Source: Sclerurus mexicanus
Lineage: Eukaryota; Chordata; Aves; Passeriformes; Furnariidae
Direction: 5' to 3'
NCBI GenBank assembly: GCA_013396755.1
Contig: VWZF01013053.1
Coordinates: forward strand, 2,799,707-2,863,706
DNA: 64,000 nucleotides
This document shows, piece by piece, positions 61,536 through 64,000 of the stretch. The notes under the pieces were generated by a model that was not told the origin of the DNA, did no database searches, and saw nothing but the letters and a program-made list of their open reading frames with translations. The position numbers were made by a program, and so were the translations under genes. Within the stretch, counting starts at the first letter, position 1, and every line of letters begins with the position of its first letter.

Positions 61536-62589
61536 TCCAAGAGCCCTCAAGCTGTAATCCTGCTTCTTTACCTTTCTATACATTAGTGCCACAAAATGTG
61601 ATTATAATTAACAAGCAAAAAACCCTTTCCACTGGACACAGATGCCTGTGGCTCCCAGCACAAGTAGCACAAACAGCAGCCTTCCTCTTGGTGAATTTTA
61701 ATTGGAACTTTAATAAAGGCTTTACCACACTGGAGAAAACTGCCGTTAGCACAGCTCTGACTCTTTTAATCAAATTCCTTGGTGATCATTTTTGGGACTG
61801 ACTGGAATTCAGAAAGCTATTTTAGCAGTATTTATATTTTCCCTGATTTATAATTAAGACGTTTACTTGAGTAAAAAGATAAAAAAATTGTAGCATCCTT
61901 GCATATCTTACATTGGATGGCTCAGGCTGTGGGGTCAGATCAGTTTTCCGTAACATTTCTGTTCTAGAAGCACTCAGGTACAGTAATAACTGGATTTCCC
62001 AGATAAATGCAAAATAGACCCAATATACACCGTTATTCAACACACATTTTGCTCTTAACATGGAGCTACAAATCCCTACAGAACTTCAGTGCGTTAATAT
62101 CTTTCAATAAAGAAATTGTCCCCTTATCTCATAAGTGATTCTATGATGACAACAGGTTACAATAAATTCAACTAACTAAATTTCACCCTCCTTTGAAAGC
62201 CTCATCCTCAGTTTACCAATTCCACTCCAATTTTACCAAGATGTGCAGCAGCCACCACGCTAACATTTTAAAGTGAACACTTTGTATTTCCTTTCTCAAC
62301 CTGAATTCAAGAGGCAGAGAAAAACACAGAAAATCTTTGTTGCTTATTTGTAGACTTCAGAATATGCACACAGGTTTTTTACATCATGTGAATCAAACCG
62401 GAGATCTCAAACGATCCCACTGGAGGGTTTTTTCCGAAAAGATGCTTAAAGACTACAGTCAGATTATGCGTATATATTTGTCCATTCATTTGTATTCAAC
62501 AAACACTTGGGTCAAACATCATTTCACATCTCTGCAAATTAAAACCTCTCAGCAAATGGATGGCTAATATGCTTCAACAGAAAGAGACG
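61536..62589. other. Unique sequence, no gene seen
   Basis: Frames of 65-79 codons on both strands are unrecognisable. A GTGATTCTATGATGAC word at 62,138 resembles a CR1 terminus without the element. Confidence 0.5.
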
Positions 62590-63102
62590 GAATTTATTAG
62601 ATCCCTTTCTTCACTGGCACAGTGAATCAGGTAATTGATGCTGTAATGCAAAACATTATTAGTGCCACCACCTCTGTTACTTCTAAACCTCCTGTGCAGT
62701 CTTTTAAATCCACTGTGGCAATTTGTTGCTTCTCTCCCACTCTTGTTGCTCTGCTTTGTATTTCTGGATCAAAAACTTCCTTACAAAATTTTTTGACACT
62801 TATTTCAATGAAGACAGACATAAAAATTCTGAAATATACCAGTCAAAGGTTTTCAAAAGTAAAAGAAACTAGAATATATCCATGGTCCACTAGTTACTTA
62901 AAATTATAACTTAGTGAAAGTTATTATTCTTGGAGCTAACATTTCCATCACATAATTAAGATACACAGCTAACAAGTCCTTTTGGAAAGACAGTTCCTCA
63001 AAATAATATTTTTTAAATAAAGGTAGGCATTTTAAAGGCTTTGCATCATCTAAGTATTGCTTAACCAGTATCACTTTGCTGGCAAAATATTGTGACACAG
63101 TT
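62590..63102. other. Two weak exon-like frames on opposite strands
   Basis: On plus, a 95-codon frame opens directly after a good acceptor-like CCCTTTCTTCACTGGCACAG at 62,602-62,621. On minus, a 64-codon frame (62,904-63,098) follows ATATTTTGCCAG and includes QYLDDAKPLK and LAVYLNYVMEML. A third frame, on minus, covers 62,627-62,821. Neither main candidate has a convincing donor in frame, and strands conflict, so at most one is real. No family is recognised. Confidence 0.15.
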
Positions 63103-63132
63103 GCTTTTTTAAAAAAAAAAGAAAAAAAAAGA
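63103..63132. repeat. T6/A-rich low-complexity tract
   Basis: T6 is followed by A10, G, A9 and GAAGAGG. It is a simple A-rich tract; on the minus strand it forms a long pyrimidine run upstream of the weak exon-like frame at 62.9-63.1 kb. No retroposon body is seen. Confidence 0.8.
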
Positions 63133-64000
63133 AGAGGTTTAACATAATTTCTACTCTATTTTTATTTCTGATTATCCAAACCCAATTTGCCAGGATGCCA
63201 TTGGACTGACACAGCCCAGCAGGGCGGGGTGATCTGCAGCAGGAGGGTGGGCATGACTGGGGCACAGGCCAGCAGTGCCAGCTGGGCTATCGCTGGTTCT
63301 GCAGTAAAGCTCCTTTCCTGTTCCATAAGGAGAGATGAACCTGGTGCTGTGCTACGTGGTGTCAGCGAGGTGCTGAGCAACTCGTGGGAGGGAAGCAAGC
63401 TTCAAAGAATGTTTGTTTTTTGCCTGTTTGGTTTTCAGGAGGGCGATTGTAGGACCGGCCCCAGCAGTTCTGAGAGGCTGAGCTTCCCACAACAGAGCCC
63501 TCAAACATGTCCCAGCTTCATCACTTCCACGTTATTGCAGCAAGTGAGGTTAAAAATAACACACCAAGCCAAAATAACATGCACAGAAAGGCTTGATTTA
63601 CAAAAGGGATGTTCAGGACTGATGAGAAAGAACTCCAGGACACTGTGACTTGGATACATACTTGAACTGTCTCAAACCAGCAAATAATATGTTAATAAAT
63701 AACTGCTTTCAGTTCCCCTTTATTTTCTCTGTGCATGACAAATGGACACTTAAACCTGCAACATCTCTGGCAGATTGTGCTGACTTGGGGATCTCAAGAG
63801 CTACACTTTCAAGATTTAGTCAGTTTAGGCTTAACAATTTCAGCATCTGTTATTCTTTTATGTGATTTCCAGTCCCCTCTCCAAGGTCCACATCTGTCCT
63901 CCTGTCAAGTGGAAATATTACAAGTAAGGAGATACTGTGACTAAAACCAACTGGCACATTGAGATCAATGAAAGAGTGAAGATTAGAAACAAAAAATCCC
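63133..64000. other. GC-richer unique sequence, no gene supported
   Basis: From about 63,180 to 63,540 the DNA is GC-richer than the rest of the window. A 153-codon plus frame (63,187-63,648) overlaps minus frames at 63.07-63.40 kb. The plus translation is serine- and glycine-rich with no recognisable domain. It could be an unrecognised repeat or chance. The last 400 bases are ordinary AT-rich sequence. Confidence 0.45.

Noticed and set aside
62138..62153. GTGATTCTATGATGAC as a CR1 terminus
   Set aside because: No CR1 body sequence upstream; too short to support.
63187..63648. 153-codon plus-strand open frame
   Set aside because: GC-richer patch with serine- and glycine-rich translation and no recognisable motif; overlapped by minus frames.

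Overview
This window looks like a gene-poor, AT-rich piece of a bird genome. The best evidence is a small set of CR1 LINE 3' ends with the typical avian terminus, a 3' tail built from ACAGAATC/ATTCTATGAT-type octamers next to a GGTTGGAAGGGACC-like block. They lie near 12.56-12.75, 35.63-35.77, 44.77-45.15 and 60.62-60.91 kb, with a 30-bp scrap near 49.96 kb. Interspersed repeats are otherwise very sparse. I see no bacterial-type genes, rRNA, tRNA, CRISPR array or CpG island.

No complete protein-coding gene can be supported. The open frames of 60-153 codons are about what chance gives in 64 kb of AT-rich DNA, and several of the longest lie inside CR1 copies. Two segments deserve a check as possible exons or pseudogene fragments: 28,828-28,966 on the plus strand (an open block between good-looking splice sites) and 61,227-61,535 on the minus strand (a protein-like open frame without a good acceptor). 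I could not identify either one. Two weaker candidates lie at 62.6-63.1 kb.

The layout is a mosaic. Blocks of dense, non-repetitive, homeodomain/POU/forkhead-motif-rich sequence resemble conserved non-coding elements (about 3.7-4.65, 8.7-9.9, 17.5-17.7, 19.2-19.5, 21.6-22.0, 23.8-25.3, 26.84-27.0, 36.5-36.8, 37.9-38.4, 43.5-44.0, 46.2-46.9, 50.2-50.4, 53.3-53.6, 54.5-55.3 and 57.6-57.8 kb). They are separated by ordinary unique AT-rich sequence. Short remnants that look like ancient amniote repeats (L3/CR1-like, MIR/L2-like) lie at 32.49-32.55, 33.07-33.18 and 59.97-60.05 kb. Local sequence oddities include a potential G-quadruplex at 15,084-15,111, a (TG)11 tract, a C14 run and a T12A10 palindrome.

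My overall interpretation is a gene desert, or very large intron(s), acting as a regulatory landscape for a developmental gene outside the window. This is inference: the regulatory calls rest on sequence texture and motifs read by eye, not on alignment. I found no convincing new biological system. The most useful leads are the eleven perfect POU octamers, the arrayed motif blocks, and the two possible exons.
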